Translations under genes and position numbers: made by a program | From: Paraburkholderia dioscoreae | GTDB lineage: Bacteria > Pseudomonadota > Gammaproteobacteria > Burkholderiales > Burkholderiaceae | Length of the DNA: 64,000 bases | NCBI RefSeq assembly: GCF_902459535.1 | Contig: NZ_LR699553.1 | Location: 1,674,001 to 1,738,000, forward strand | Direction: 5' to 3' | Shown: positions 51,257-60,566 of the stretch, in pieces | Numbering within the stretch: position 1 is the first letter of the stretch | Layout of the letters: each line of letters begins with the position of its first letter | The notes under the pieces: model-generated | What the model was told of the DNA's origin: nothing | The model's input: the letters and a program-made list of their open reading frames with translations, nothing else | The model's database searches: none

Positions 51257-53367
51257 GCACGTTCGAACAGAGTGCGTCTGTGCCGCCCGAACTCGACGAC
51301 ATCGGCGTGAATCTGCCCGCGCCGGCCGATTTCAGCACCGCGCTCGCGGAAGGGTTTGCGCGTCGCATCGGCACGCTGGCGCGGCGCGGCGGTGCATCGG
51401 CGGAGGCGGTCAAATGGGCGGCGCGGGGCGCGTTCGCCGCGAGCCGCGCGACGGCCGAGGGCCACGTGTGCGTGCCGCTCGCGTTGCTGGCGCGACGCTT
51501 CGAGGCATCGAGTGCCGAAGTGCGCGCGGCGCTGTTCGCGAGCGGCATGGCGAGCGATGGCTCGCAAAGCGCGGCAGCGTTGCGGCCGTTGGTGGTGGAT
51601 GGGCAAGGGCGGTTGTATCTGGCTCGCTATTACGATTACGAGCGGCGGCTTGCGCGCGCGCTGGTCGCGCATGCTGGAGCGGGTGTCAGTTCCCGTGCCG
51701 CTCTCGGTGCTGAAGCAGGCGGCAACGCGCAGACCTTGCACGAGCGCCTGCTGCGCTACTTCGGCACGCCGAAAGACAACGAAGTCGACTGGCAACGTGT
51801 CGCGGTGGTTATGGCGCTGTCGGGACAACTCACTATCGTCAGCGGCGGACCCGGCACCGGCAAGACCACCACCGTGGTCGGCGTGCTTGCCTGCCTGCTC
51901 GATGCGCGCTCTGATCTGAGAATCGCACTGGCGGCGCCCACGGGCAAAGCGGCACAACGCATGCAGGAGGCCTTGCTAGGGCGTGCCGGCGATTTGCCGC
52001 CCGAACTCGCGGCCCGTTTGCCGCAGACGTCGTACACATTGCATCGGTTGCTCGGTTCCGGGCCGGGCGGGCGCTTCCGGCATCATCGGGACAATCCGCT
52101 GCCTTACGACGTCGTGGTGATCGACGAGGCGTCCATGATCGATGTCGCGATGGCCGCGCATCTGCTCGACGCTCTTGCACCGCAGACGCGTCTCGTGATG
52201 TTGGGCGACAAGGACCAACTGGCCGCTGTGGAAGCCGGCGCGGTGTTCGCCGAACTCAGCGCGCGTCCGGCGTTCACGCAAGATGGTTTGCGGCGGATCG
52301 CGGAGGCGCTCGGCATCGACGAATCGCGGCTGACGCAGGCGTTGCCGCACGCATCGCGCAGCTTGGGCGAGGAGCGCACCGGTTCTTTCAAGCAGTCCAA
52401 TGCGCCGGACGCTTTCGAAGCGCGGCCCGACGATCTGTTCGCCTGTGCGGATTCGCAGGACGTCTTTAATGAACCGCTCGCGGGTGAGCTTTTTGACGGT
52501 GCCGCGTCATCGCCGGGTCCGGCACCGCACGCGTTAAATCCGCTCGCCGATTGCGTCGTCTGGCTCGAGCGTAACTATCGGTTCGGTCTCGAATCGCCGA
52601 TCGGCCGCCTGTCGCTTGCGATCCGTAACGGCTCGGCGAGCGCGGCGCTCGACGTCCTACACGCTGATCCCTCGGAACCTTGCGCAGCGGCGCTTTACGA
52701 AGACACCCATGCGACGCTTGCCGAGCGCACCGTCGCGCGTCTTGCCGCAGGCTTCGCGCCCTACGCCGATGCGCTGGCTGCAGCGCTTGCAGCCGAAACG
52801 CCCGACCCGTTACCGCTTTTCGACGCGTTGAACCGTTTCCGCATTCTGTGCGCGACCCGTTCGGGGCCGCGCGGCGTCGATCAGGTGAATGCGGCGATGG
52901 CGGCGCAGGTGCGGCGCTCGGCCGGTGTGACGCTGGCAGTGGGCGCGCAGTGGTTCGCCGGGCGTCCCGTAATGGTGACGCGCAACGACTACGCACTGGG
53001 TCTGTTCAACGGCGACATCGGCATAGCGCTGCCGGGCGCAAGCGGCGCGTTGCGGGTGTATTTCCGTACCGGCGACGGCGGCTTGCGAGCGGTGTCGCCG
53101 GCGGCGCTTCCGCCGCACGACACCGCATTCGCGCTCACGGTTCACAAGTCGCAAGGCTCGGAGTTCGAGCATGCGGTGCTAATGCTGCCGTCGGTATTCA
53201 GCCGGGTGTTGTCGCGCGAGTTGGTGTACACGGCGATCACCCGCGCGCGTGAGCGGGTGGAAGTGGTCGGGGCTCGCGCCGTGCTGGCGCAAGCCATTGA
53301 AACGCCGACACAGCGCGATTCGGGCTTGGCCGCGCGGATAGCGGAAGTGTGGCGTGGCGCTGAATAG
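51253..53367 (+). CDS. recD: Exodeoxyribonuclease V alpha subunit RecD
   Basis: A 704-aa superfamily 1B helicase (5'-3'). Walker A is S-G-G-P-G-T-G-K-T-T at about residues 197-206 and motif II V-I-D-E-A-S-M-I-D. A C-terminal helicase half contains F-A-L-T-V-H-K-S-Q-G-S-E-F and Y-T-A-I-T-R-A-R-E-R. It completes the recCBD operon, coupled to recB by ATGA. Confidence 0.93.
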   Translation: MSTFEQSASVPPELDDIGVNLPAPADFSTALAEGFARRIGTLARRGGASAEAVKWAARGAFAASRATAEGHVCVPLALLARRFEASSAEVRAALFASGMASDGSQSAAALRPLVVDGQGRLYLARYYDYERRLARALVAHAGAGVSSRAALGAEAGGNAQTLHERLLRYFGTPKDNEVDWQRVAVVMALSGQLTIVSGGPGTGKTTTVVGVLACLLDARSDLRIALAAPTGKAAQRMQEALLGRAGDLPPELAARLPQTSYTLHRLLGSGPGGRFRHHRDNPLPYDVVVIDEASMIDVAMAAHLLDALAPQTRLVMLGDKDQLAAVEAGAVFAELSARPAFTQDGLRRIAEALGIDESRLTQALPHASRSLGEERTGSFKQSNAPDAFEARPDDLFACADSQDVFNEPLAGELFDGAASSPGPAPHALNPLADCVVWLERNYRFGLESPIGRLSLAIRNGSASAALDVLHADPSEPCAAALYEDTHATLAERTVARLAAGFAPYADALAAALAAETPDPLPLFDALNRFRILCATRSGPRGVDQVNAAMAAQVRRSAGVTLAVGAQWFAGRPVMVTRNDYALGLFNGDIGIALPGASGALRVYFRTGDGGLRAVSPAALPPHDTAFALTVHKSQGSEFEHAVLMLPSVFSRVLSRELVYTAITRARERVEVVGARAVLAQAIETPTQRDSGLAARIAEVWRGAE

Positions 53368-53459
53368 CATGACGTGGGAGCAGCTGCGTTGCCGGCAACG
53401 GCAGGTCGGATAACTAGACAAACTGAACGGCAGACGGCCGCATTGCGCGCCGGAACCGT

Positions 53460-54101
53460 TCAACCAGCAGCTCCACCCGACTGCACGCGCGCCTCGACCC
53501 GCGCGCGCATGGTCTTTCGATACCACAGCGTCCACAGCGTCAGGCCGCCATAAATGCCGTAGCCGGTGAACGGGGAAACCACGAGGAAGCGCTCGATCGG
53601 CCAGGTGAGCGCCATCCACGCACGCAGCGCCGTTTCGCCGGTCAGGCCGACGCCCCACACCAGCGTCATCAGGCGCATCGCGGCGACCAGCGCCGGGCGC
53701 TCCTGCCACAGCGTTTCGAAGCGCGCGGCGCCGCCTTCCATTTCGCGGGCAACGGTGGCGCGCGCAAGATAGAAGATCAGCGGTCGGCGCATGGGTAGTG
53801 AAAGAAGAAACACCACGCCGACCGCGCCAGACACCAGCGACTCGCGCAACAGCAGCATGCGCGGACTGCCGCCGAGTGCCATCGCCGCAACCGAGAGCAC
53901 GATGCCGGACACCACCATCACGCTCAGCGCGTCGACGCGCCGGAATCGCACGAGTTCGACCAGACTCCAGAGGATCGGCGGCACGGCGGACGCGATCAAC
54001 GCGCCAGTCTCGCCCAGATGCGGCAGCGCGAGCCGGTAAGCGAGCCATGGCAGCAGGAAGTTGACGGCCAGTTCCAGCACAAAACCCGGACGGAGCTTCA
54101 T
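53460..54101 (-). CDS. VC0807-type integral membrane protein
   Basis: A 213-aa membrane protein with about six hydrophobic segments. Its start M-K-L-R-P-G-F-V-L-E-L-A-V-N-F and the cytoplasmic stretch L-A-R-A-T-V-A-R-E-M-E-G-G-A-A-R-F recall the VC0807 family. Function unknown. It is convergent with recD and transcribed alone. Confidence 0.7.
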   Translation of the reverse strand: MKLRPGFVLELAVNFLLPWLAYRLALPHLGETGALIASAVPPILWSLVELVRFRRVDALSVMVVSGIVLSVAAMALGGSPRMLLLRESLVSGAVGVVFLLSLPMRRPLIFYLARATVAREMEGGAARFETLWQERPALVAAMRLMTLVWGVGLTGETALRAWMALTWPIERFLVVSPFTGYGIYGGLTLWTLWYRKTMRARVEARVQSGGAAG

Positions 54102-54252
54102 GTGAATTTACGCTGTAAGCGAAAAGCGCAGTATCGATGAAGCGGCGGTGCCGATGCAAATAGTTTTTCGCCTACGCAAGCGCGCCCGATAGTCCGTAAT
54201 CGGCGTGGGGGCGCACTGTGTACACTCACGTCTTCCAGCCCAATCCCGTGTC

Positions 54253-54657
54253 ATGACATCCCGCTATCCGATCCCATCGAACGAAATCGAACTGACCGCA
54301 GTGCGCGCGCAAGGAGCGGGCGGCCAGAACGTCAACAAGGTTTCGAGCGCCATTCACTTGCGCTTCGACGTGCGCGCTTCGTCGTTGCCGGAGGTGTTGA
54401 AAATGCGTCTGCTGGCGCTGTCCGATCACCGGCTCACGCGCGACGGCGTCGTGATCATCAAGGCGCAGGAGCATCGGACTCAGGAGATGAACCGCGCGGC
54501 GGCGCTGGCGCGACTCGATGAACTGATTGAAAGCGTCAGCGTCACGCGCAAGCCCCGCTTCGCGACCCGGCCGACGCGCGCGTCGAACCTGCGGCGCCTC
54601 GACGGCAAGGCCAAACGCAGCGAGATCAAATCCGGCCGCGGCCGGGTGGACGATTAG
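54253..54657 (+). CDS. arfB: Peptidyl-tRNA hydrolase ArfB (ribosome rescue)
   Basis: A 134-aa protein with the catalytic G-G-Q motif at residues 23-25 (A-Q-G-A-G-G-Q-N-V-N-K-V-S-S-A). A basic C-terminal tail (T-R-A-S-N-L-R-R-L, K-A-K-R-S-E-I-K-S-G-R-G-R) inserts into the empty mRNA channel of stalled ribosomes. It releases nascent chains from ribosomes lacking a stop codon. The start at 54253 is chosen because ArfB proteins begin close to this S-R-Y-P-I-P motif. Its stop overlaps that of the convergent EAL gene. Confidence 0.9.
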   Translation: MTSRYPIPSNEIELTAVRAQGAGGQNVNKVSSAIHLRFDVRASSLPEVLKMRLLALSDHRLTRDGVVIIKAQEHRTQEMNRAAALARLDELIESVSVTRKPRFATRPTRASNLRRLDGKAKRSEIKSGRGRVDD

Positions 54658-55976
54658 CGCTTGCCGCCGCGTCCCGCTACCGGGCGCAGGTCCGGCGTGG
54701 CGGTGGTCGGCACGAAGTCGACGCAGAGCACATGAGTGCCGTCATGCTCGAACGCGAGAGCGGCGGTATAGCAGTCCTGGCCGTCGGCGAGCGAATAGTG
54801 CGGACCCATCATCGCGACACGCCCCGGCGCGGCGAGCGCGTGCTTGAAATAGGCTCGCCGCGACCAGTTGCTGCGCGTGTCGCTATAGAGCGGCGCGAGC
54901 CGCAGCGGCGGCGGCGGCACCGAGGCGGCCGTGACCGAAGGCAGGGTCTGCTCGCCCTGTCCGTCGGTGATGAACACACGGCGTGCTTCAGGCAGATGCC
55001 ACACCTTTTGCGCTGCCTGGCGCAGATCGCCGGTGGCCTGGTAGGTTTCGGCGGCGGCCAGCACCGCTTCAGCGAAACCTTCGAACCCGAGCCGCTGATG
55101 GCCGGCATGCCTGCGTTGGTAGTCGGCGAACTTGCTCCACATCGAGTCGATCAGCTCCGGCACTTTCGCGCAGGCCGCCTGCACGGAACTCTTCGGCTGA
55201 CCGAGCCAGAAACCCTGCACGAAATCGACGTCGGCCTCCATCAGGATCATCAGTTCTTCGTCGGTTTCGACGCCTTCGGCCAGCACCAGCGTGCCTGACT
55301 GATGGAGCATCGCGATCAGGTGGCTGATCATCGAGTCGTCGCCTTCGCGCTTGCCGGCGCGCGCGACCAGCGAACGGTCGAGCTTGACGATATCGGGACG
55401 GAAGCGCCATACGCGGTCGAAGTTCGAGAAGCCGGTGCCGAAGTCGTCGATCGCGATCAGAAAGTCGCGCGGGTGCGAGGCGGCGAGCATGCTGGCGACG
55501 GCGGATTCGTCGTCCGCAGGCTGTTCGAGCACTTCGATCACGATGCGCTCCTGCGGCAGACCGAAGTGCGCCGACAGTTCGTCGATGAACGCGCGTTGCG
55601 GCCAGCCGGTTTCGAATACCTGTGGGCGCGTATTCAGAAAGAGCCAGCCGGTGCTGATGCCTTGCTCCATGAAGTTCGCCACGTGCAGGCAGCGCGCGAT
55701 CCGGTCGAGCTCGCGCGCGTCGGCGGCCGAACGGGTGCCGGAGAAGAGCACTTCCGGCGAAACCGGCAGGCCGACCGGGTCGAACGCGCGCAGCAGCCCC
55801 TCATAGCCGACGACGCACTGGTGCGTCACCGACAGCACCGGCTGGAACACGCTGTGCAAAGTCAGCGCGCGCCAGGTCGCGGTCCAGCCGGACTCGTGCC
55901 GGGCAAGATGCGGGAGCAGGCCGCTCAGGGTCAATTCGCTGACGGATGGCATAAAGGCGGGCAGGAGAGCGGACAT
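54654..55976 (-). CDS. EAL-domain c-di-GMP phosphodiesterase
   Basis: A 440-aa protein. The EAL domain spans about residues 35-285 with F-Q-P-V-L, E59-G-L-L-R in place of E-A/V-L-x-R, I-V-I-E-V-L-E-Q, A-I-D-D-F-G-T-G-F-S-N, D-I-V-K-L-D-R and L-A-E-G-V-E-T. The metal-binding residues appear present, so it is likely active in degrading cyclic di-GMP. The C-terminal 100-odd residues (W-S-R-R-A-Y-F-K-H-A-L, Y-T-A-A-L-A-F-E) look like a Cache/PAS-like sensor domain. No ribosome site is clear at 55976; an ATG at residue 9 is an alternative. Confidence 0.87.
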   Translation of the reverse strand: MSALLPAFMPSVSELTLSGLLPHLARHESGWTATWRALTLHSVFQPVLSVTHQCVVGYEGLLRAFDPVGLPVSPEVLFSGTRSAADARELDRIARCLHVANFMEQGISTGWLFLNTRPQVFETGWPQRAFIDELSAHFGLPQERIVIEVLEQPADDESAVASMLAASHPRDFLIAIDDFGTGFSNFDRVWRFRPDIVKLDRSLVARAGKREGDDSMISHLIAMLHQSGTLVLAEGVETDEELMILMEADVDFVQGFWLGQPKSSVQAACAKVPELIDSMWSKFADYQRRHAGHQRLGFEGFAEAVLAAAETYQATGDLRQAAQKVWHLPEARRVFITDGQGEQTLPSVTAASVPPPPLRLAPLYSDTRSNWSRRAYFKHALAAPGRVAMMGPHYSLADGQDCYTAALAFEHDGTHVLCVDFVPTTATPDLRPVAGRGGKR

Positions 55977-56521
55977 GGCGGCTTCGCGGCAAGCGGATGA
56001 CGGGGCGCGCTCGACGATTCGGCGCGCAACGGAGGCTCGGCCCTCACGTGTGCGGGGCGGGTCGGATACAGCCCGGGAACGCGCAGAGCAATGCCAGCCA
56101 TGCTGAACTCCGGCGGATTAATCAAAACCAGTCTAGCAGTTTGCAATTCGCGTGAATGTGCGGGTAATCACAGACGCGGGGTTGTGCCGGCGCTCCTGCC
56201 GGATGTCCCGCCGGGCGGTTTCCCAAGGCCGTCCGCCATGCTGCCGCCGGCCTGTCGCGCGAGTTTTGCACCCGCTTGCCGTGCGCAAAACCGATTGCCT
56301 TCGTCGCAATCAATCGCCTGTATGAAAACGAGCGTAACAGGGCGCCACGCGGACACCCGCCAAACTCCAGGCAAGGGCGGCTCTGACGTAGGGGCGCAGG
56401 AACGGGTTATCGGCTCGGCCCCGACGATGCGTGGCCGGCGAAGCCGCCGGCCGGTACGCGGATCCTGCACGTTTGGCGGGCGCCCGGTATGCTGCTGCTT
56501 TCTGTGAAACGGAGGTTAGGC
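55977..56521. other. Long intergenic region, nothing recognised
   Basis: About 545 bp between the divergent EAL and monooxygenase-like genes. Short frames exist on both strands, but none has a ribosome site plus family similarity. The right end carries the GGAGG site of the next gene. Confidence 0.5.
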
Positions 56522-56812
56522 ATGTCGGAAATCGCGGTGGTCGCAATCTCGGTGGCGAAGCCGGGCTACGAGGAGCAACTGAGTGAGGTGCTCGAAGGGC
56601 TGGTCGGGCCGACGCGCAAGGAACAGGGAGCGCTTCAATACGATTTGCACCGCGACGTGCAGGAGCCGCGCCGGTTCGTATTTGTCGAGCGTTGGGAAAG
56701 CCAGGAAGCCCTGGCGGCGCATGCGCAATCCGCGCACATCACGGCTTACAGGAAAGTGGTGGCGGACTGGGTCGAGCACGCGGAAGTTCGCGTCGTGTCG
56801 AAGATCGCCTGA
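56522..56812 (+). CDS. Antibiotic biosynthesis monooxygenase (ABM/YgiN-like) domain protein
   Basis: A 96-aa dimeric ferredoxin-like fold protein. The pattern V-A-I-S-V-A-K-P-G-Y-E-E-Q-L, T-R-K-E-Q-G-A-L-Q-Y-D-L-H, F-V-F-V-E-R-W-E-S-Q-E-A-L-A-A-H is characteristic of the ABM family, often annotated as putative quinol monooxygenase. GGAGG at 7-nt spacing fixes the ATG at 56522. Confidence 0.85.
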   Translation: MSEIAVVAISVAKPGYEEQLSEVLEGLVGPTRKEQGALQYDLHRDVQEPRRFVFVERWESQEALAAHAQSAHITAYRKVVADWVEHAEVRVVSKIA

Positions 56813-56915
56813 ACGGGCGGGCGGCGACAGACGGCGCGTCGCGCAACGGCGCGCGGGTTGCCGGCCGAATGAGTTGGCCCGGCAAATCCGCGTGCCGTTT
56901 GATTACATCGGGCTG

Positions 56916-57173
56916 TTAATGCGTGGCTTGCGGAACGTCGAGGATCAGGATGATGGTCCAGTCGGCGTCGCCGTCGTGGTGATACTGCCGTTCCGCGACG
57001 ATGAACGGCTGCTGCTTGCCGTCCGGCCCGAGAAACAGCACGTCGCCTTCCATCGGCAGGCATTCGACGGGCGGCAGCGCCAGAAACGCCTCCTGACCGC
57101 CGCGCGGCATCAGTTTTTCGATTTTGCGAGATGCGGCCTCAGTCCATTCGATATCAAGCTGGATGTTGCTCAT
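56916..57173 (-). CDS. Conserved hypothetical small protein
   Basis: An 85-aa soluble acidic protein (M-S-N-I-Q-L-D-I-E-W-T-E-A-A, E-G-D-V-L-F-L-G-P-D-G-K). No family recognised. A GGAGGA site 4 nt before the ATG at 57173 supports it as a real gene. Confidence 0.65.
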   Translation of the reverse strand: MSNIQLDIEWTEAASRKIEKLMPRGGQEAFLALPPVECLPMEGDVLFLGPDGKQQPFIVAERQYHHDGDADWTIILILDVPQATH

Positions 57174-57374
57174 GCTGTCCTCCGCACCAGGGTGCGCACG
57201 GGTTAGGGATTCCGGCTGGGTGCCGGTCGGTGCGCGACTTTAGCACACCGTCGGCTGCGCGCCGCAGGGCTCGAGCGGCCCGTTCGCGCCTGGTGGGCAC
57301 GCCGCGCTGATCCGGGGCTTGCAAGTCCTTTGCCAGCTGCTTCGCTAGCGCTCTCGCCAGTCGATTAGACAACA

Positions 57375-57409
57375 AAAAGCCGAAGCCGGCGGTGCCGGCT
57401 TCGGCTTTT
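57375..57409. terminator. Perfect bidirectional terminator
   Basis: AAAAGCCGAAGCCGGC-GGT-GCCGGCTTCGGCTTTT, with 16-bp perfect arms ending in A4/T4. It lies downstream of the small secreted protein gene (57465-57704, -), which it most likely terminates. It can act in both directions. Confidence 0.9.
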
Positions 57410-57464
57410 CACCTCCGCGGCAGGGCCGCAGGTGAGTGAGTAATTGCGCTTGCGACCCGGGTGC

Positions 57465-57704
57465 TTACGACCCGGCGTCCGCCTTGGGAGCTTTTTTGTG
57501 ATGCATGCCTCCCTTATGGTGTTTCATTGTCGCGGCCGGTGCGCTTTCCATTGCTTGCTGGCGGTTTTGCAAATCTTGCGCACGCTGCTCGACGTCGGCG
57601 GCCTTGGCCGGATCGGTGCTCATCATGACGCCGTTGTCCTGCGCATAAGCCGCGCCCGTTACGGCACTGAGGGAAACCAGGATCGCCAGGGACACTTTCT
57701 TCAT
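57465..57704 (-). CDS. Small secreted His/Lys-rich protein
   Basis: A 79-aa protein with a clear signal peptide (M-K-K-V-S-L-A-I-L-V-S-L-S-A-V) and a cleavage site A-Y-A|Q-D. The short mature part ends in M-K-H-H-K-G-G-M-H-H-K-K, a possible metal- or anion-binding tail. Function unknown. GGAGG precedes the ATG by 5 nt. Confidence 0.7.
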   Translation of the reverse strand: MKKVSLAILVSLSAVTGAAYAQDNGVMMSTDPAKAADVEQRAQDLQNRQQAMESAPAATMKHHKGGMHHKKAPKADAGS

Positions 57705-57952
57705 TGCTACCTCCGCAGAGTGGTTGTGGACCCGAGTAGTTGCCTGTCCAGACGGAAAGACACTGCATTCTAGTCAGCAATATCCGCTCCAGCGGGAGGT
57801 TTTGTAAGCGCGATGACAATTCGTTACATCTTGTTACGCTCACGCCCCGTCGCGACACGGGCTGATTTCACGCCCAAGTCACGGCAAGGGTTGAATGCCT
57901 AACCACAACCTTCGCATCTCTAAATAAACTGGTTGGTGATGTTGTCTGGATT

Positions 57953-58741
57953 CTAGAACCAGCCGATTGCACGATAGACATGAAATTGTGCGATCCCGAT
58001 CAGTTCATGCAACGCGATCTCCGCACTCACCAGATTGTCATAACGCGGTAGTACACCAAGGTGTGCGCGCCGCGCGTTCGAAATCATCGGTTGCGGTGCG
58101 AGGCCGAAACGGTGGAAGTCGAGCATGGCGCGCGGCATCTGGTAGGCGGAGGTAATGAGGATCAACGAATCGTAACGTGAGCCCTCCAGAACGGCGGACA
58201 CGTTGCGCGCGTTTTCATAGGTAGTGCGGCTGCTGTTTTCCAGCACGATGTCCGCGCGCGGCACCTGCTGGCGCAACAGATAAGGCAGATAGGTATCGGC
58301 CTCGGTCGCGCGATGCCGCTGCGGATTGCCGCCGCTCACGATGACATGGCATATGGCCGCGGCACGTTTGCAGGCGGCGTAGTTCTGCGCGCTCGCCATG
58401 ATGCGCGCGAGCACGTCGCGGGGGGGTACGAGCACGTGGTCGTCGTCATAGACCGTGCCGCCGCCCAGCATGATGATGGCAGTGCGCGGAGCGAATCGGG
58501 CGGGCGTATCGGTCTGCCAGCGCGGCTGTGCGAGATGCAGTAAGGGTACGGTAAGCCAGCCGGCGGCGAGCAGCCAGAACAAGGCAGCGGTGCAGACGGC
58601 GAGCGGCCGTCTGGCACGCTTCCATAGCACGATTGCTGCAAAAAAAAGCGCCAATAAAGTGAATAGAATCAATTTAAATGGGGTAACGTATGTCTTTCGG
58701 GACAAATCTACGAGCTTGCTATCGCGCCGCAGCGGTTGCAT
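57953..58741 (-). CDS. YdcF/ElyC-like DUF218 membrane protein
   Basis: A 262-aa protein with two N-terminal membrane helices (L-I-L-F-T-L-L-A-L-F-F-A and A-L-F-W-L-L-A-A-G-W-L) and a DUF218 domain: A-I-I-M-L-G-G-G, V-I-V-S-G-G-N, T-Y-E-N-A-R-N-V and L-I-T-S-A-Y-Q-M-P-R-A. Relatives act in envelope polysaccharide or peptidoglycan homeostasis; the exact reaction is unknown. The start is uncertain; the ATG at 58741 is used. Confidence 0.82.
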   Translation of the reverse strand: MQPLRRDSKLVDLSRKTYVTPFKLILFTLLALFFAAIVLWKRARRPLAVCTAALFWLLAAGWLTVPLLHLAQPRWQTDTPARFAPRTAIIMLGGGTVYDDDHVLVPPRDVLARIMASAQNYAACKRAAAICHVIVSGGNPQRHRATEADTYLPYLLRQQVPRADIVLENSSRTTYENARNVSAVLEGSRYDSLILITSAYQMPRAMLDFHRFGLAPQPMISNARRAHLGVLPRYDNLVSAEIALHELIGIAQFHVYRAIGWF

Positions 58742-58937
58742 CGTCGGTTCGTGGACAGAACGCTAACATGGCGTTCAGACGGGGGTTCCGAAAACGAGAC
58801 CAGGCAGCACCTGGCGGAATTCGGCTGCACCAGTGGCAGCCAGCTTCCAGCCAAGGGCGGGTGCTATGCGCGTCACTGGTGGCGCGGTGACGTGTTGGCA
58901 TGGATGTGTCATAGCTGCACTTTAAGAAAGAAGTGAG

Positions 58938-59261
58938 ATGACCACGTATTCCAACGAAGCGGTACTTGAAGCGCTGCGGCGGGCGCAATATCGCCAGGTT
59001 CCATGGGCCAGAAGGCCGGGCGTCTTTCAATATCTTCGCGCACTAGGCTTGATGGACACCGTTCGGCAGCGCACTGTCGCACCGGCTCCGGGTTTTCATG
59101 CACCGGTTGATATCGCCGTGCTCACCGAGCGGGGCAGAGCGGAGTTTGCGCGGCTCGCACACGACGAGCGCCTGCTCAGCTGGACTGCACAGCGAATGAA
59201 CGACTACGTCGTGGCCACAGCCGACACGCGGCCTGCCGCCGCGCTCGAAGTCCGGCCATAG
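58938..59261 (+). CDS. Hypothetical protein
   Basis: A 107-aa soluble protein. The helical pattern R-P-G-V-F-Q-Y-L-R-A-L-G-L-M-D and I-A-V-L-T-E-R-G-R-A-E-F-A resembles a winged-helix-like domain, but no family is recognised. AAGAAG upstream is a weak ribosome site. Confidence 0.55.
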   Translation: MTTYSNEAVLEALRRAQYRQVPWARRPGVFQYLRALGLMDTVRQRTVAPAPGFHAPVDIAVLTERGRAEFARLAHDERLLSWTAQRMNDYVVATADTRPAAALEVRP

Positions 59262-59427
59262 GTCCGGCAGACTGGCAGGCATTATTTCCCGGCCGCTCGA
59301 CGCGGCCGGCGTGATTCCATTGCTCCGATCTTCTGCTGTGTAATCCACGTGTGGCACATCGGTGCCGCACCGGACGCTTTGCGCATCTACACGCGCTGGT
59401 TACGCACAATAGCTGCAAGAAAGGCTC

Positions 59428-59458
59428 AAAAAAAAGCCCGTATCGCGAGGATACGGGC
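59428..59458 (-). terminator. Rho-independent terminator (reverse strand)
   Basis: Stem GCCCGTATC-x-GATACGGGC with a run of eight T on the reverse strand. It lies about 140 bp beyond the stop of the gene at 59600-59854. The rest of 59262-59599 holds nothing recognised. Confidence 0.8.
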
Positions 59459-59599
59459 GTACCGGAATTACTACTGCCACGCTGCGCTAATGGCGCTAAA
59501 TCAGACTGCCATAAGGCGGGGTGGTTCCCCCAATTAATCAATATCCGCAACGCTGTCTTGCGGGCGGGCGGAGAATCGCTGTCCATACGCTGAGCATGG

Positions 59600-59854
59600 C
59601 TAATGCCGACGCGTCGGATCCTGGCGAGGCGCCTCCGGCCGTGTGCGCACGTTGCTGGCGATATCGCCGCGCAAATCCCCGCGCGGCGCGGGCGGCGTGA
59701 AATCGCGAGCGTGCGTGTCGCCTTGCTGCCAGGCTTCGACGGTGGCCGCACGATCCGGCCGCCAGTTCCAAGCCTGTTGGCGCTGCTGTGCGAGCGCCGG
59801 TGCGGCCATCGATGAAACGACAATGCCGCACAGAAGCAGTGACATTGGTTTCAT
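59600..59854 (-). CDS. Small secreted protein
   Basis: An 84-aa protein: signal peptide M-K-P-M-S-L-L-L-C-G-I-V-V-S-S-M, cleavage near A-L-A|Q-Q. The short mature part is Arg/Asp/Pro-rich and polar. No family recognised. GGGAG precedes the ATG by 6 nt. Confidence 0.65.
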   Translation of the reverse strand: MKPMSLLLCGIVVSSMAAPALAQQRQQAWNWRPDRAATVEAWQQGDTHARDFTPPAPRGDLRGDIASNVRTRPEAPRQDPTRRH

Positions 59855-59893
59855 GCTGAGCTCCCGTCAAGCCGATTGACTCAAGGCCTGTTT

Positions 59894-59912
59894 GCATACA
59901 CATAAGGTATGC
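59894..59912. promoter_or_regulatory. Operator-like inverted repeat
   Basis: GCATAC-N7-GTATGC, 40 bp upstream of the small secreted protein gene. A plausible repressor site; no regulator assigned. Confidence 0.4.
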
Positions 59913-59969
59913 CCAGTCGCGAAAGCACGCTGTAAGTAATAGTAAATGGATGTTTCACCAGCAACTAAC

Positions 59970-59997
59970 GCGCTGCTTCAGACGTCTGAAGCAGCGC
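59970..59997. repeat. Perfect 28-bp palindrome
   Basis: GCGCTGCTTCAGAC joined directly to its reverse complement with no spacer. No T-run follows, so it is not a typical terminator. It lies in the otherwise empty gap 59855-60164. Confidence 0.7.
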
Positions 59998-60164
59998 ACA
60001 GGCAGGCTGGGTGTAACAGGAGGGACGACTATGCTAGGCGCGCCGGAGAGCGGTGCCCATGACTGATGCGTCGAGCGCCGGCTTGCAGCGCACGGCGACC
60101 CGGGGAACAGATATATGCCGGGCGCCCGTAAGCGCCCGGCAGTGAGGCAGTGAAGCAGTTCGCG

Positions 60165-60566
60165 TCAGGCCATTTTGACCGGAGCGCGCCACGATTCCGG
60201 GTTGGTCCAGAACGCGCCGCGCAGGCGGTCACGGCTCGGCGGTGCCGGCGGTTTCGCAGCGGTCGCGCCAATACGGCCGCGCAGCGAAATTTCGCGGCCG
60301 CTCGTGCCGAGTCGCTTAACTATTTCGGCGAGCGTACCATCGGCTTGCCACTCGTCGAAGCGACGGCGGCAAGTCGGCGGCGACGGATAACGGCCCGGCA
60401 GTTTGGACCAGCCTTCGCCTGTCGACAGCACCCACAGCACGGCGTTGACAACCGCGCGCGCTTCTACGCGTGGCCGACCGCGCCGTTCGCTCCGTGCTGG
60501 CTCCGCACAGAACAACGCCTCGACCAGCGCCCACTCGTTGTCTCTCAAATCGTCGAACAGCATCAT
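60165..60566 (-). CDS. IS5-type transposase N-terminal (DUF4096) protein, stand-alone
   Basis: A 133-aa protein with the DUF4096 signature of IS5-type transposases: D-N-E-W-A-L-V-E-A-L-F, R-G-R-P-R-V-E-A-R-A-V-V-N-A-V, T-G-E-G-W-S-K-L-P, W-Q-A-D-G-T-L. The DDE catalytic domain is absent, so it cannot transpose on its own. The frame is intact and AGGTG lies at good spacing, so it may be a retained DNA-binding protein rather than a decaying IS. No flanking terminal repeats were found. Confidence 0.75.
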   Translation of the reverse strand: MMLFDDLRDNEWALVEALFCAEPARSERRGRPRVEARAVVNAVLWVLSTGEGWSKLPGRYPSPPTCRRRFDEWQADGTLAEIVKRLGTSGREISLRGRIGATAAKPPAPPSRDRLRGAFWTNPESWRAPVKMA

